The notes beneath the pieces were generated by a model that was given only the letters and a program-made list of their open reading frames with translations, was not told the DNA's origin and made no database searches. Source: Plotosus lineatus (lineage: Eukaryota; Chordata; Actinopteri; Siluriformes; Plotosidae). Taken from it: a DNA stretch of 64,000 nucleotides. Numbering within the stretch: position 1 is the first letter of the stretch; the number at the start of each line of letters is the position of its first letter. The position numbers were made by a program, and so were the translations under genes. This document shows positions 1 through 10,225 of this stretch, in pieces. The stretch is taken from positions 15,931,226 through 15,995,225 of the forward strand of contig CM045737.1 of the NCBI GenBank assembly GCA_024760905.1, written 5' to 3'.

Positions 1-478
1 ATCAATTGGTACCGGGCCGCACAAGAAGTTATCATTTATTTCTGTTTTATTGATTATCGGAGTGTGAACGATCTTTTATTTTTTAAAAAACTTTTATTTT
101 GAAAATGACCGGATTCTCTCGGTTACATATCAGTCATTTGAGCACTAAAATGTAACCCACAAGGCGACAGCACATGAACAGAGGCGAGTTGGACATGTTT
201 CAAACAATAAAACAATAGTGGGGATTTAGAGTGAGACTGAGCCTTTATTCTCCCAGCTGGTGCACCATCACCTGTTTTTTTTTTTTTTTTTTTTTTTAAG
301 AAGAGTTCGAGCTCAATTAAAAATGTAACGCCTAATACTGATTAGGGAGACTGGCGCACATCTCCAGTGACTCTGGGCAAGGGCAGGGTATTATATTTAC
401 AATATAAACAAGCTACTCCCCCGGGCCGCTGTAAAATTGTCAAGCGTTGACCGGTTCGTGGTGATAAAAAGGTTGGGG
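1..478 (-). mobile_element. hAT-like non-autonomous element, partial
   Basis: The right end reads AAAAAGGTTGGGGACCACTG, the complement of the GGGGTCCCCAACCTTTTT start seen at 21864. Internal text (TAACCGAGAGAATCCGGTCA and others) is shared with that copy in reverse. It contains a poly-T run at 275-297 and a SINE tail fragment at about 313-390. It begins outside the window. Confidence 0.65.
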
Positions 479-483
479 ACCAC

Positions 484-1101
484 TGCCCTAAACCCTTTAA
501 AAATTATAAAAGTATACCTTTTAAGACCTCCTTCTGCTTCAATATCGTACCAATGGTGGACTGGTTTGGCCATATTCCGTTGCAATATCACCCAACTGTA
601 TGCCACAAGCCCGCTTCTTTTTTTCACTCGCACCAGAAATCACATGCGCGTGTGTGTTGACCATTGTCTTCTTAGCAGAGTTATAATCTTACAAATCTTT
701 ATAGAAGGTTAAAAGCCCGAGTCAAAGAATAAAGTTGCAATGACTCAAAAAACTCATGAAACAACAGTAACTCTGTCCTTTACACGAAAAGCATCATGGG
801 AGATTCAGCTCCATAATCGCCAATGCTAGGGAGCTGCGTCATCCCTCCGAGCCAGTGGGAGACGAGCGGGGCAAGATGTTGGGAGATAGCCAATGGGAGG
901 GAGCTGCGTCATCCCTCCTAGCCAATGGGAGGCCAGCGGGGCGGGATGTTTGAACGACATTGATGGGAGAGCAGTTTTTTAATGTTTGAATGGTGCGTTT
1001 GATGCATTTCGTAAGAACTTGTTTCGTATACAGAGACACAAAAATTTGGAAAACCTGAATTTTTTTGTTTGCTGGGACTATCGTACGGTGAGGTACTACT
1101 G
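484..1101 (+). mobile_element. Tigger-like MITE, truncated on the left
   Basis: It shares the motifs CCCTTTAAAAATxATAAAAG, AGCCAATGGGAGGxCAGCG and TTGTTTCGTATACAGAG with the copies at 1178, 17394 and 39339, and ends in GTGAGGTACTACTG|TA. The element at 1-478 appears to have inserted into its left part. Confidence 0.6.
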
Positions 1102-1177
1102 TATGTGTGTGTATGTATGTATGTATGTATGTATGTATGTATGTATATATACACACACACACACACACACAGACACA
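1102..1177. repeat. microsatellite (TGTA)n then (CA)n
   Basis: Tetranucleotide GTAT/ATGT repeats followed by TA and CA repeats lie between two MITEs. Confidence 0.9.
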
Positions 1178-1617
1178 CAGAGTCGGCCCTCTACTTACGA
1201 AATTAATCCGTTCCAGAGCCTTTTTTGGAACCTGGAGTTTTCGTAAGTAGAGGCGCACTTTACATGTAAAACACGTGATTCGTTCCAAGACTACCCCATA
1301 AACCCTTTAAAAATGATAAAAGTACATCAATTTTGTATGAAATATGTATGAAATGTGTTAAAAGAAAATTATTTATTAAACCATTTAAACATTTTATTAA
1401 CGCACACACACACACACACACACACTGTCTCTCTCACACACAAAACTCTACCTTGTTCTCTCTTTGTTTGGCGCACTCTGCCGAATGCGGGCTCCGCCCA
1501 CACGCAGCTGACGGAGCTTTTGAGATGGGGTGTTGTATTTAAAGCGGAATTTCGGAAAATGTTTTTTTGTAACCTGGATTTTTCGTATTCAGAGGTTTTC
1601 GTAAGTAGAGGGCTGAC

Positions 1618-1619
<2 letters not shown>
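1178..1619. mobile_element. Tigger-like MITE with terminal inverted repeats
   Basis: The left end AGTCGGCCCTCTACTTACGA and the right end TCGTAAGTAGAGGGCTGACT are inverted copies. The interior carries ACATGTAAAACACGTGATTC and CGTTCCAAG, shared with the other copies. A (CA)n tract sits at 1402-1425. Confidence 0.75.
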
Positions 1620-1671
<52 letters not shown>

Positions 1672-2790
1672 TGCTTCTCAATTATTTTCTCTCACGTCCC
1701 CCCCAGCCCCCACTCCTCTTGGAAGAGGAAAACATTCCCCCCATATAGTGTTATATTTCTAAAAATTGTTATAAGTAATCCTCTGCAGAACACTGTCCTT
1801 ATTAACATAAATCCTTATCATTATGGAATACAAAAAAATGAATATAGATCAACTTCCAACAAAGAATAACTTTATTAACAATTTTTTAGTCTTTAAACAA
1901 AAAGATTTAAAGTGCATCAATTTGCCAGAAAAAAAAAAAAAAAAAAAAAAATTCTTATTTAAACTGTAAACTGTTTTGACCAACAATTTGAACCATTTGA
2001 TGCTGAAAAATAAAATTAAATAAAATAAGTAAATAATAAATTCAAATTTATCAGAAATATTAAGTCAGGAGCCCGATATATAAAACACTTTAACCTACAA
2101 AACAAATTAATACAATTTTTTTATTATTATCAAAATGATTAAGTCCAGATTAATGGCTACAATGAGCACATTTGCAGTGCACAGCTTTTCGAAGCCTGGT
2201 TTAAAGCACGATACTGAACTCTCAGCTCCTGCTCAATGCTGAACTGGGACATGCACTTATTTTCGCAGCGCTGACGTCATCCAGCATGACGGAGACCATG
2301 TGTGCTGCTGGTAGGATCAGTTCCTCTGCTGTGCTGTGGGTTTTTTTTTTTTTTTTTTTTTTTTACACTGAGCAGTTTGATACTCCACCTTATCTGATGC
2401 TAACAGAGCTCGCTGGTTTGCTGGAGTAGTATTTACAAAGCGCAATGTTTGTCGGCACGCATCATGTGATCAGGGTGTGATGTCTTTCAGAGACACCTGA
2501 ATTTATTTGGGTCCATGCTCTCCGCTGCCAGTGTTTTCAGAGACAGTAAACATAGCGATCTTTTCTCATTTCTCACCGCAGCACAGTGAAGCCGAGCTCT
2601 ACATCCGCTTCATCATACCTCCTCGACTTAGCTTTTGGGAGACTTTTGTTTCTCTCACCTTCTCTGTCTCTCTCCGCCTCTCTTTCTGTCCCTGTTAAAA
2701 ATTTCCATGGTGGGTTTATTAACTTCACTTCTTAATTTATCTCTCGGCACTCTCTAATAGTGAGGAAGCCACTGCCACCTGCTGTAGTGG
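1620..2790. mobile_element. (TA)n tract and likely hAT-derived sequence
   Basis: A (TG)n/(TA)n tract covers 1620-1668. The next bases, CAGTGCTTCTCAATTATTTT, look like a hAT end of the common CAGxGxTTCTCAA type. The interior is AT-rich with poly-A (1929-1950) and poly-T (2341-2364) runs. No coding remnant was recognised. Confidence 0.4.
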
Positions 2791-3104
2791 ATGTAGAATT
2801 ACACTTTATCCGAATACGGAAAAAAAAAGCATGTTCCCTGGGGTCACAGCTCCATAATAGCCAATGGGAGGGAGCTGCGTCATCCCTCTTAGCCAATGGG
2901 AGGTCAGCGGAACGGGATGTTTGAACGTCATTGATGGGAGAGCAGCTCGTGCATTGTTTGAATGACGCGTTTTAATGTTTGAATGGCGCGTTTGAATTTT
3001 TAAGATGGCGCTTTCGTAACATGAACTTGTTTCGTATCCAGAGACACAAATTTTAGGAAAATGCGTTTCGTAACCTGCATTTTTCGTAAAGTGAGGTCCC
3101 AGTG
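2791..3104. mobile_element. Tigger-like MITE right half
   Basis: It shares AGCCAATGGGAGGTCAGCG and AACTTGTTTCGTATCCAGAG with the copy at 484-1101 and ends GTGAGGTCCCAGTG before a (TG)n/(TA)n tract. The left end is missing. Confidence 0.6.
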
Positions 3105-3112
3105 TGTGTGTA

Positions 3113-3167
<55 letters not shown>

Positions 3168-4072
3168 ATCTGCAAGGAACGAATTATATTACATTTTCCA
3201 GATGATTAAGATTTTTGTCCAAATCTGTGCAATGTTTTTAATCATTCCAGAGGAGGTTTGGGTCCCAAGGGACTTCAGTTTGACTCCAGGGGAAAACATG
3301 TCTGACTTCACAGCACTTCCCCTCCCTCTATAGTCACAGATGACATGCCCTTGAGCGAGGCTCATATCCCCCACCTGCTCCCTAGACACTGCAGCGTGGC
3401 TTGCTCTTGATACTTCAGAAGGGTCAAATGCAGCGCTTAATTATTCCTGCGGGATTAATAAAGTATCTAATATAAATGTTAAAAATATCCTGACTGCACT
3501 CGATATTGCAAAATATTTAGTAGCAGATCCTTTATTTAGCAATTTTTTTTTTCCAACAAGTACTGACTTCTATGATTAAAGAACAAAAAAGATTAGAGTA
3601 TAATCATAATAGCTAAACACTAAATTCTGCTATTATTATTATAAGCAGCAGGGAGAGTGAGACATGGAAAGCATGATGGTGATGATGATGATTAGATTTC
3701 CAGCGCTATGTTTTACACTCCAACCCAGTGGTCTCTATCAAATGACCACTTTAGCCAGAGTCATGAAAGGTAAAGTATGTATGAGGAATGGGTAAGTGGT
3801 GATGGGAATGTCTGAATAGCTCAATGTTTTTATTTTATTTTTTGCTGTATGTGTTCCCATTGAAAATATTGGAATTTAATGTTGGGATTTAAATGGTAGA
3901 ACACGTTAGAGAGAAAAAGACTTATTTTCCTACACAGCTGAAAAAGTGCAGCATTCTGACAGAGCATGCAGTCTGGAAATGGCAAATCAGAAAAGAAGCA
4001 GTGTGCTGCCATTACAAGGGTCATCAAGACAGCCATCATCATCAAGGACACCATTACAGGAAGGCATTTATA
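3105..4072. other. znf513 intron, largely unremarkable
   Basis: A (TG)n(TA)n(TG)n tract lies at 3105-3167. A SINE-like tail (ACTTCAGAAGGGTCAAATGC and similar) may lie near 3240-3470. The rest is AT-rich sequence in which I recognise nothing. Confidence 0.5.
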
Positions 4073-4250
4073 TATCATCATCATCATCATCATCATCCCC
4101 TCTCTGTGCCTTTATCATCATCATCATCATCATCATCTCCTCTCTGTGCCTTTATCATGATGATGATGATGATGATGATGATGACCATCATCATCATCAT
4201 CATCATCAACCCCTCATCATGATCAGCACAGCCATTATAGTCATCATCAT
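4072..4250. repeat. ATC / ATG triplet repeat cluster, partly inverted
   Basis: Runs of (ATC)n at 4073-4096, 4112-4137 and 4184-4207 are separated by a repeated spacer (CCTCTCTGTGCCTTTATCAT) and face an (ATG)n run at 4156-4182. Confidence 0.9.
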
Positions 4251-4538
4251 TATCATTAGGCTGGGTAATCATCCACCAAGGGTTTCTTGCAAGCCGAATA
4301 TAAAGGCCGACTCAGGATATCGCTCTCATTTCCTCCACACGAGAGGAGAGAGCTGACTGAGAGAGAAAAGAGGCTTTGTTTGCAGGGTTTTATTTTCGTT
4401 TTTTAACCTGTCTACTGAGCACTCGTGGTTCTAAATAATTTTAATGTTTGTTTGTTTGTTTTTTAAGTCTAATTTTTGACAGAACTCTTATTTTCCTGCT
4501 CATGCTAACTTGTCCTGGTTTGCTTTTATGCTATACAG

Positions 4539-5288
4539 CTAATATCAGTCTGCCTAGTTTCCAACTGGGTGACGAAGAGAGCTCCTCCTTCAGCCAGCTC
4601 AGCATGGAGAGCGACACCCACGATCTCCGCAATACTGACAACGAACGAGAGGGTGGCAGATCTGAGCCTGCGTTCCCCCTCTACGTCTCCTGCAGGGGCT
4701 GCGATCAGCTCCTGGATGAGGATGAGCACTCGTGCCTGCGCTATGCTAAACAGGATGGAACCAGTGTGGGGGACAGGAGTGTCCACGTAGGAGCACAGGC
4801 TGTGCTCAAAGGGGTAGATGAAGAGGGAGCAGGGGCTGAGAATGAGCTGAAGCTGAACTCTTGTCCGCTATGTGGCTTCTCCTCACGTTACACCAACCAC
4901 GTCAAGAGGCACATGAAGACGCACAACGGTGAGAAGCCATACCGCTGCTCGCTGTGCTCCTACGCTTCGGCACAGCTCGTCAACCTACAGCGCCACTTGC
5001 GAATCCACACTGGAGAGAAACCCTACAAGTGTGAGCACTGCACATTTGCATGCAGTTCCCTGGGCAACCTGAAGAGGCACCAGCGCATGCACACAGTCGC
5101 AAACCCTGTACAGAATGCACAACAGCGAATGCACGCTGCCATAAATATAGCCCAGAATGCACACCTGAGTATGCAAACAGTCGCAAATCCTGCACAGAAT
5201 ACACAGAGGATAGTAAGCAGCCTCGGTCTTCGAGGGCCTGTTGGGTGCCCAGGCATAAAAGAGGACTTGCCCCGTGCCTCAAGGGAAG
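4539..5288 (+). CDS. znf513: znf513 coding exon with fingers 1-3 (5' part of gene outside window)
   Basis: ZNF513 is a nuclear C2H2 zinc-finger protein, linked in people to retinal degeneration and thought to act as a transcription regulator. This exon follows a TATACAG acceptor and ends at a GTATGA donor; it opens with two bases completing a codon and closes with one base of the next. After an acidic, serine-rich stretch and a CRGC...C motif it encodes three C2H2 fingers: 4862-4924, 4946-5008 and 5030-5092. Finger text such as YASAQLVNLQRH and FACSSLGNLKRHQ matches the first cluster of vertebrate ZNF513. The M codon at 4448 lies before the acceptor and is intronic. The exons for the usual MPRRKQ start were not found here, so they should lie upstream. 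The region after finger 3 carries a 42-bp tandem repeat not expected in the family. Confidence 0.93.
5084..5209 (+). repeat. znf513: 42-bp minisatellite in znf513 coding sequence
   Basis: Three units of exactly 42 bp (5084, 5126, 5168) encode 14-residue units beginning RMHTVANP, RMHAAINI and SMQTVANP, each with a QNAQ/QNAH/QNTQ motif. The first unit starts inside the last residues of finger 3. Confidence 0.85.
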
Positions 5289-5348
5289 GTATGATTTTAT
5301 TCTTCTACAAAAATCTACACTGTAATTCGAGACGTTAATTCGTATCAT

Positions 5349-5600
5349 GGGTGTGTCCGTGGCGTAGTGGTTAGCTCATCCGCTTCATAGCAACAAGCTC
5401 CTGGGTTCGAGTTCTGGGCTTGGACATGTGCGTCCCTGTGCAAGTCTAAATCTGCTTGTCTTTAGGGAGTGGGAGGAACAACCCTGGAGTACCTGGAGGA
5501 AACCCAGGCAAAGTGGCTGTTGGTTATGTGTTGCCCTGCGATGGTCTCGCAAGTTGTTCAAGATGTACCCCACCTTCGCTCAGCGACGGCAGAGATCCGC
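5349..5600 (+). mobile_element. tRNA-headed SINE
   Basis: The head has an A-box (GTGGCGTAGTGGTTAGC) and a B-box (GGGTTCGAGTTC) at 5357-5415. The body has GGAGTACCTGGAGGAAACCC and the tail CACCTTCGCTCAG, typical of fish SINEs. Not a functional tRNA. Confidence 0.75.
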
Positions 5601-5812
5601 TAGTAGTATTAAGTAGTTCAGCAAATATGTGAGAAACCGAGTGAATTACTGTATTATTAATATTATGATTAATTTTAAACTTGCATGGAGGACCTAGAAG
5701 AAATTGAGGTTTTTTTTGTTTGTTTTTTTAAATTATTATTATTTGGTTTTGAAATGAATCGTTTATTTAATAATTTGAAAATATCAAGCAACATATCAAG
5801 ATTCTTTTGTGC
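5601..5812. other. AT-rich intron spacer
   Basis: Nothing recognised; short poly-T and AT-rich runs only. Confidence 0.5.
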
Positions 5813-6000
5813 AGCGATTCATTTACAGCATTTGGCAGACGCTCTTATCCAGAGCGACTTACAATTATCATTTTTATGCAACTCAAGCAATTGAGGGTTA
5901 AGGACCTTGCTCAAGGGCCCAACAGTGGTGATGGTGGGAATTGAACCGCTGACCTTCGGATTAGTAACCCATCGCATTAACCACTGAGCCACCACTGCCG
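5813..6000 (-). mobile_element. fish-wide tRNA-derived SINE
   Basis: The motif GCAGACGCTCTTATCCAGAG is the widely shared fish SINE core, followed by CTTGCTCAAGGGCCCAACAG. The tRNA-like head is at the right end (minus orientation: GGCAGTGGTGGCTCAGTGGT ... GGTTCAATTCC). Confidence 0.8.
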
Positions 6001-6060
6001 ATTCACCACCTGACTCATGTATCGCCACACTGATCAAAAACGTTTTTTGTTTGCGATATA

Positions 6061-6660
6061 CAGACACTCCCCGCTTTACGTTCATTCGTTTTACGGTTAA
6101 AAAAAAAAAAAGTCATTTTTGAGTTTAGCGTGCTCTCTGTAGAACGAGACGTACGTAGTATGCTGACGTAATACGTTACTTCCGCATTACGCTGCGTCCA
6201 TAGTTTACAAATGACAGACTGAACGTGCCCCTCCTTCTTCCCAGTTCACCGCGTGTTACCCTTGTGTTAAGACGTTGTCTCTGTGATCTTTGTGTTTACA
6301 CTGTTTTGTGGACTTTTGTAACCCTAAGCAAATATGGTTGGTTAGAAGTGTAAGCCTACTAGTGATAGTGAGAATCAGAAAAAGCAGAAAGCCATCTCGT
6401 TAGAAACAAAGATGGCTATTATCAAGAAAATCGATGCTGGTGGAAAACATGTGACTGTTGCACGTTTCTTCCAAATGGCTCCGTCGACCATTGGAACCAT
6501 TTACAAGCGGAAAGATCGCATCACAGAGCATGTTAAAGGTTATATTTGATACTGTATTTGATTAGTGAATTTGATTAAAATTTATCTATTTGAAATTATT
6601 TTGCTCAAATTTAATTTATTTGAAATTAAGGTTGATATTACTTTACAATGTTATGTTTAT
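6061..6660 (+). mobile_element. Tigger/pogo-like transposon remnant
   Basis: It opens TA|CAGACACTCCCCGCTTTACG, the usual TA target and CAG start of this group, and carries the N-terminal part of a transposase. The right inverted repeat was not found, so the right limit is approximate. Confidence 0.65.
6334..6549 (+). pseudogene. Tigger-like transposase, N-terminal fragment
   Basis: The reading frame from ATG 6334 has a TAG as its fourth codon and then stays open for about 65 codons to TGA. It reads KAISLETKMAIIKKIDAGGK and VARFFQMAPSTIGTIYKRKD, the CENP-B-type helix-turn-helix that starts Tigger/pogo transposases. The DDE catalytic domain is missing. Intact relatives are about 500-600 residues long. 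Confidence 0.75.
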
Positions 6661-6879
6661 AATAATTGATTTAGGGGTGTTTGAGATGCGGTAATGGTAT
6701 TTATGGATGTATAGTACAGTATGAACGCCATAAGTCACTGGAACATACAGTAATTTTTTTTTCACCTTACATTCAGCCGTTCAGAACAAAACAAAAACGC
6801 AAGTCGGGGAGCATCTGTACATTTAAATTTGAGGTGGTGAAATGTTGCAGTTCTTCTCTGGATTCTATAGATGGTGCAC

Positions 6880-6979
6880 TCTAAACTATCCCCACTTTGG
6901 CAGGCAGCATGTCGTGTTTAATTCGGTTCTGAAGGTATTTCCTGCTTGCTTGTGCTGGTTTCCTCCCACAATCCAAATA
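6880..6979 (+). mobile_element. SINE fragment, left piece (split)
   Basis: The text GTGCTGGTTTCCTCCCACA and the following bases match the middle of DANA-like fish SINEs; the rest of the same SINE resumes at 8191, so it was split by the element between. The start is approximate. Confidence 0.55.
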
Positions 6980-8188
6980 CAGTGGTACCTCGTCCAACGA
7001 GTGTCCCTTATAACGAATTTTCTATGATACAAGCTTTGAATCCACCAAAAATCTTCCCCATCCAACGAGCAAAATTTTGATTTACGAGCTCTCCTCCAAA
7101 TGGCTTTTTTGGGCCGATTAGCTTTGTATTCTACCGTGTGTATTCCTCCACGCTCCGAGGTGGCCATGTGTAGTTCTTCTCAATTGACGCCCCGCTCAGG
7201 AAGAAGTTATATATAAAAATAAAAATTCACACACACACCACGACCATAAATACTATTTACTGCACTTTGTATTGTTTGCTCGGTGCTTTTTCCCTAAACA
7301 ATAGCATGACAATGAGAGTGCCACTGCCAACTACTGGAGTGGATGCGCAATTACACTTAATTCTAGTATAGTACAACAAAAACGCATGTTCCCCAGGGTT
7401 ATACACGCCCGCCTCAGCATCACATCATGCCCCCCTTAAGAGGCACGCCCCACTACTTGAGAAACACTAGCCTTGTGGGAGCTCACCATGCGCCTTTCTT
7501 CACTGGCATTCGTAGCGTGCACATGCACAAAATGCTCCTCCTGTTACATACTGCCTCATGCCTGACCACGTGACATCTTCACAGTCGATGATCAGAAGGG
7601 TTAGCTGACATTATTATTATTAAACAATAATAAAAATGTGTTAAATGTACATTTATTATTATTATGAAATATTTGTATTTGTTTATCTTTAATATATTAG
7701 GTGAAATATACATGTTTGTGGCAGGTTATGAGTTTGGGGCAGTGGTGGTCTAGTGGTTAGGGCGCAGGATCGCTGATCCTAAGGTTGGGGGTTCGAGTCC
7801 CCACAAGGTTGTCATTGCCCCCCCAGTGCGGCTAACTGGGTTACCAAAGGCGGGCCATGTCTCTCGCCGTCTATAGTGAGAGGTTCATGTAAAAGAACCA
7901 TTGCTGACTTTCGTAAAGAGTAGCTGCAAAGCCGTCAGCGTGTTTCTACGACCTGAAGAATGATGGGTTCCGCCAGGCCAAATCAGCCCAAGTCTTGCCA
8001 TGAAGGCACCCCAACGACATCCTCGGATGTTAAGGGATAAGTGAGGAAGATACGAGTTTGGGAGGGGCTTGGAACAGATTAATTGGTTTTGTTATTTCTG
8101 ATAGGAATAACGGTTTCATCTAACGAGCTTTTCGGCTGACGAGCTCACCCTCAAAACGGATTAAAATTTGTTAGACGAGGTATCAGTG
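6980..8188. mobile_element. Tigger-like element with nested SINE, TA target duplication
   Basis: The left end CAGTGGTACCTCGTCCAACG pairs with the right end TTAGACGAGGTATCAGTG. TA flanks both ends (6978-6979, 8189-8190). It is the same family as 44774-45626, in reverse. A SINE inserted at 7738. Confidence 0.75.
7738..8050 (+). mobile_element. tRNA-SINE, family 1 (copy 1)
   Basis: Head GGGCAGTGGTGGTCTAGTGG with A-box and GGGTTCGAGTCC B-box. Flanked by TATGAGTTTGGG (7727) and TACGAGTTTGGG (8051), an imperfect 12-bp target duplication. The body includes TTTCGTAAAGAGTAGCTGCA, common to all copies. Confidence 0.85.
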
Positions 8189-8190
8189 TA

Positions 8191-8360
8191 CATGCACATT
8201 CGGCTGATTTGCGATCAAAGTCACCCATAGGTGTGTGTTGGCCCTAGGTTGGCCTGGCGAGCTGCTCAGGGTGCACCCCACCTTCACCCAAAGTCGGCTG
8301 AGATGGACCCCGGCCTCCTCGCAACCCTTATTAAGCTTAAGTGGCTCAGAAAATGAATGA
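8191..8360 (+). mobile_element. SINE fragment, right piece (split)
   Basis: GCTGCTCAGGGTGCACCCCA followed by CCTTCACCCAAAGTCGGCTG is the 3' part of the DANA-like SINE begun before 6979. Confidence 0.65.
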
Positions 8361-8580
8361 AGTCAAATTATTGGGAATATTTTAGACTCTCGTCCCGTCT
8401 CATTAATAAACTATAAGCAGTTACAGCGAGTTTCTCGTTTTACATCATAGAAGTATCTGTAACCTCACGTTATATTGGGCTTCTAAGGGCAGTTGTGGCA
8501 TTATTTGTAAATATTTATTTATTTTTTAGATTTCTGTCTTTTCATTGCAAGCTTCTAATTTATTTTGGTGACATTTTCAG
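8361..8580. other. znf513 intron end
   Basis: AT-rich sequence leading to the acceptor at 8580; nothing else recognised. Confidence 0.5.
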
Positions 8581-9356
8581 CTCTTCAGTCCTCGGAAATG
8601 AAAGGGAGTTTGAGCATTGGCAGCGACAGTGAATATGTCAAGGCTTTTGTGAGGCAAAAGTCCGAGCAGCAGTCGTGCCCTCGAACACAGCCTGGCGTTC
8701 TGCCTCCTCTGCTCTTCCCCTTCACGTGCAGGCTGTGCGGCCTCGTACTAGACGGCGAGGATGGGTCGTCAGCGCAGATCTGTGCCAAGTGCACCCTGGA
8801 AATGCTGACTAAAGATGCCGCAGCAGGAAACGGCAGTGAGCGGGGCCATCGAGGGGACAGGGTGTACACCTGTGCTGCCTGCCCATTCCTCACACATTAC
8901 CCCAACCACCTGGCCCGGCACATGAAGACACACAGCGGTGAGAAGCCCTACAAATGTCCACAGTGCCCGTACGCTTCAGCCCACTTCGACAACCTGAAGA
9001 GGCATCACCGTGTGCACACGGGAGAAAAGCCCTACAAGTGCCACCTGTGCGATTACGCCTGCGGCAACCTGGCGAACCTCAAGAGGCATCAGCGCGTTCA
9101 CTCGGGCGCCAAACCTTTCCAGTGCAGCGTGTGCAGCTATAGCTGTAACCAGAGCATGAACCTGAAGAGGCACATGTTGCGTCACACAGGTGAGAAGCCA
9201 CACAAGTGCCACACATGCACATACACAACAGGCCACTGGGACAACTACAAGCGGCACCAGAAGAAACACGTCGCAGGAGCGGAAGAGTGGGATAAAGTGC
9301 CACTGCCTGCGAATGAGGAGGAGGCAGAGGCTGATGAGGAAGAGGAGGAGGTGTAA
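8581..9356 (+). CDS. znf513: znf513 last coding exon with fingers 4-8 and stop
   Basis: This exon follows an ACATTTTCAG acceptor, and its first two bases complete the codon left open by the exon ending at 5288, so the join is in frame. It encodes 257 residues and ends at TAA 9354-9356. Five C2H2 fingers lie at 8871-8933, 8955-9017, 9039-9101, 9123-9185 and 9207-9269, joined by TGEKP- or SGxKP-type linkers. Stretches such as THYPNHLARHMKTHSGEKP, CNQSMNLKRHMLRHTGEKP and TTGHWDNYKRHQK are close to invariant in ZNF513 and make the assignment firm. The protein ends in a short Glu-rich acidic tail (AEADEEEEEV). With the upstream exon the total is eight fingers, the usual number. Minus-strand reading frames over this exon are shadows. 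Confidence 0.95.
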
Positions 9357-10225
9357 CCTAGCAACGGGAGGTGCAACTGTATTATGATTATTTAAAGTTG
9401 AAATGTGTTACAGTACCAGCATAAGCTTTGTTCGTCGCCCCTCCCCCCAACCCTCCCCCCATCGTGTCATTATATTTCTTAAAAAGGTTCAAGCTGCTAA
9501 ACAGACTTGTGCACAGTGTCCGAACTGTTTCATGACCGTTGCGTCCGATTGGATGGGTGATTAAAGACTCTGGCTCGGAGTGCCCGTGCTTCATCAGTGC
9601 CATACAGACAATTTGTAATGCTACCTAAATGAAACTCGGCCGTTTTTTTTTTTTTCCTCCCCCCCCCCCATGCTTGTTGTCGTACGTCTTGCACGGGTTT
9701 TAATCGATCAGCAGTGCCACAGTGTCGTACGTCCTCACCGGATAAACCTTCTGTGGTTCCTTGGAAGCATTTGCTGCTCATATGGATTGTTTGAAGTCTT
9801 CACTACATCCCTTTAGTGCCAAAACCTCGGAGTCCTGATCACTGCAGCTTTAGCAAACGTCGTTTTCTTTCATGGCAACAGTGTTGCTCCCCTGGTTGTA
9901 CGTCCTAACTGTGAAAGCTCTCTCCGTCTGATGTTGAAATAGTGCACACTTAGCATTAGAGTGTCATGGTTAATGTAAAGCACTTATTTTTGTATGTGTT
10001 TTGTTTGTTCTAAAGAATGTTTGGCATGCATTTGCCGTCAGTGGCATTAACTTTAAGAAAAGGGACCATGTATACCATATGCAGTTTATAACCTTCAGGT
10101 TGCCAAGAAACGAGCGAGATGGATTCCTTTCAATGTGTGGTGCTTAAGTGCTCTCTTGTAATTATGCAGTCGTTTCATAATTGCCTTAAATATCCTTGAA
10201 TAAAGTACTTTGTGGTGAGACTGTT
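9357..10225 (+). other. znf513: znf513 3' untranslated region
   Basis: This stretch runs from the stop codon to about 20 bases past the AATAAA at 10199. It holds a pyrimidine-rich C/T run near 9643-9670 but no clear transposon, unlike its surroundings, which fits an exonic UTR. The end is inferred from the poly(A) signal. Confidence 0.7.
10199..10204 (+). terminator. znf513: znf513 poly(A) signal AATAAA
   Basis: A canonical AATAAA lies about 840 bases after the stop codon and is followed within 30 bases by a GT-rich stretch (TGTGGTGAGACTGTTGTGT), the usual downstream element. Confidence 0.75.

Noticed and set aside
839..1288. 149-codon minus-strand frame rich in HTYIHT
   Set aside because: Translated microsatellite between MITEs.
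4072..4250. Regularly spaced repeats that could be taken for a CRISPR-like array
   Set aside because: They are triplet microsatellites in a vertebrate intron, with one duplicated spacer.
4448..4538. Upstream Met and open frame before the znf513 exon
   Set aside because: The frame crosses a TATACAG acceptor, and the conserved protein text begins after it; the real start lies in exons left of the window.
8585..9303. Long minus-strand frames across the znf513 finger exon
   Set aside because: Shadows of the zinc-finger coding strand.
9388..9781. Minus-strand frames over the znf513 3' UTR
   Set aside because: No family match and they lie in the UTR of a clear gene.
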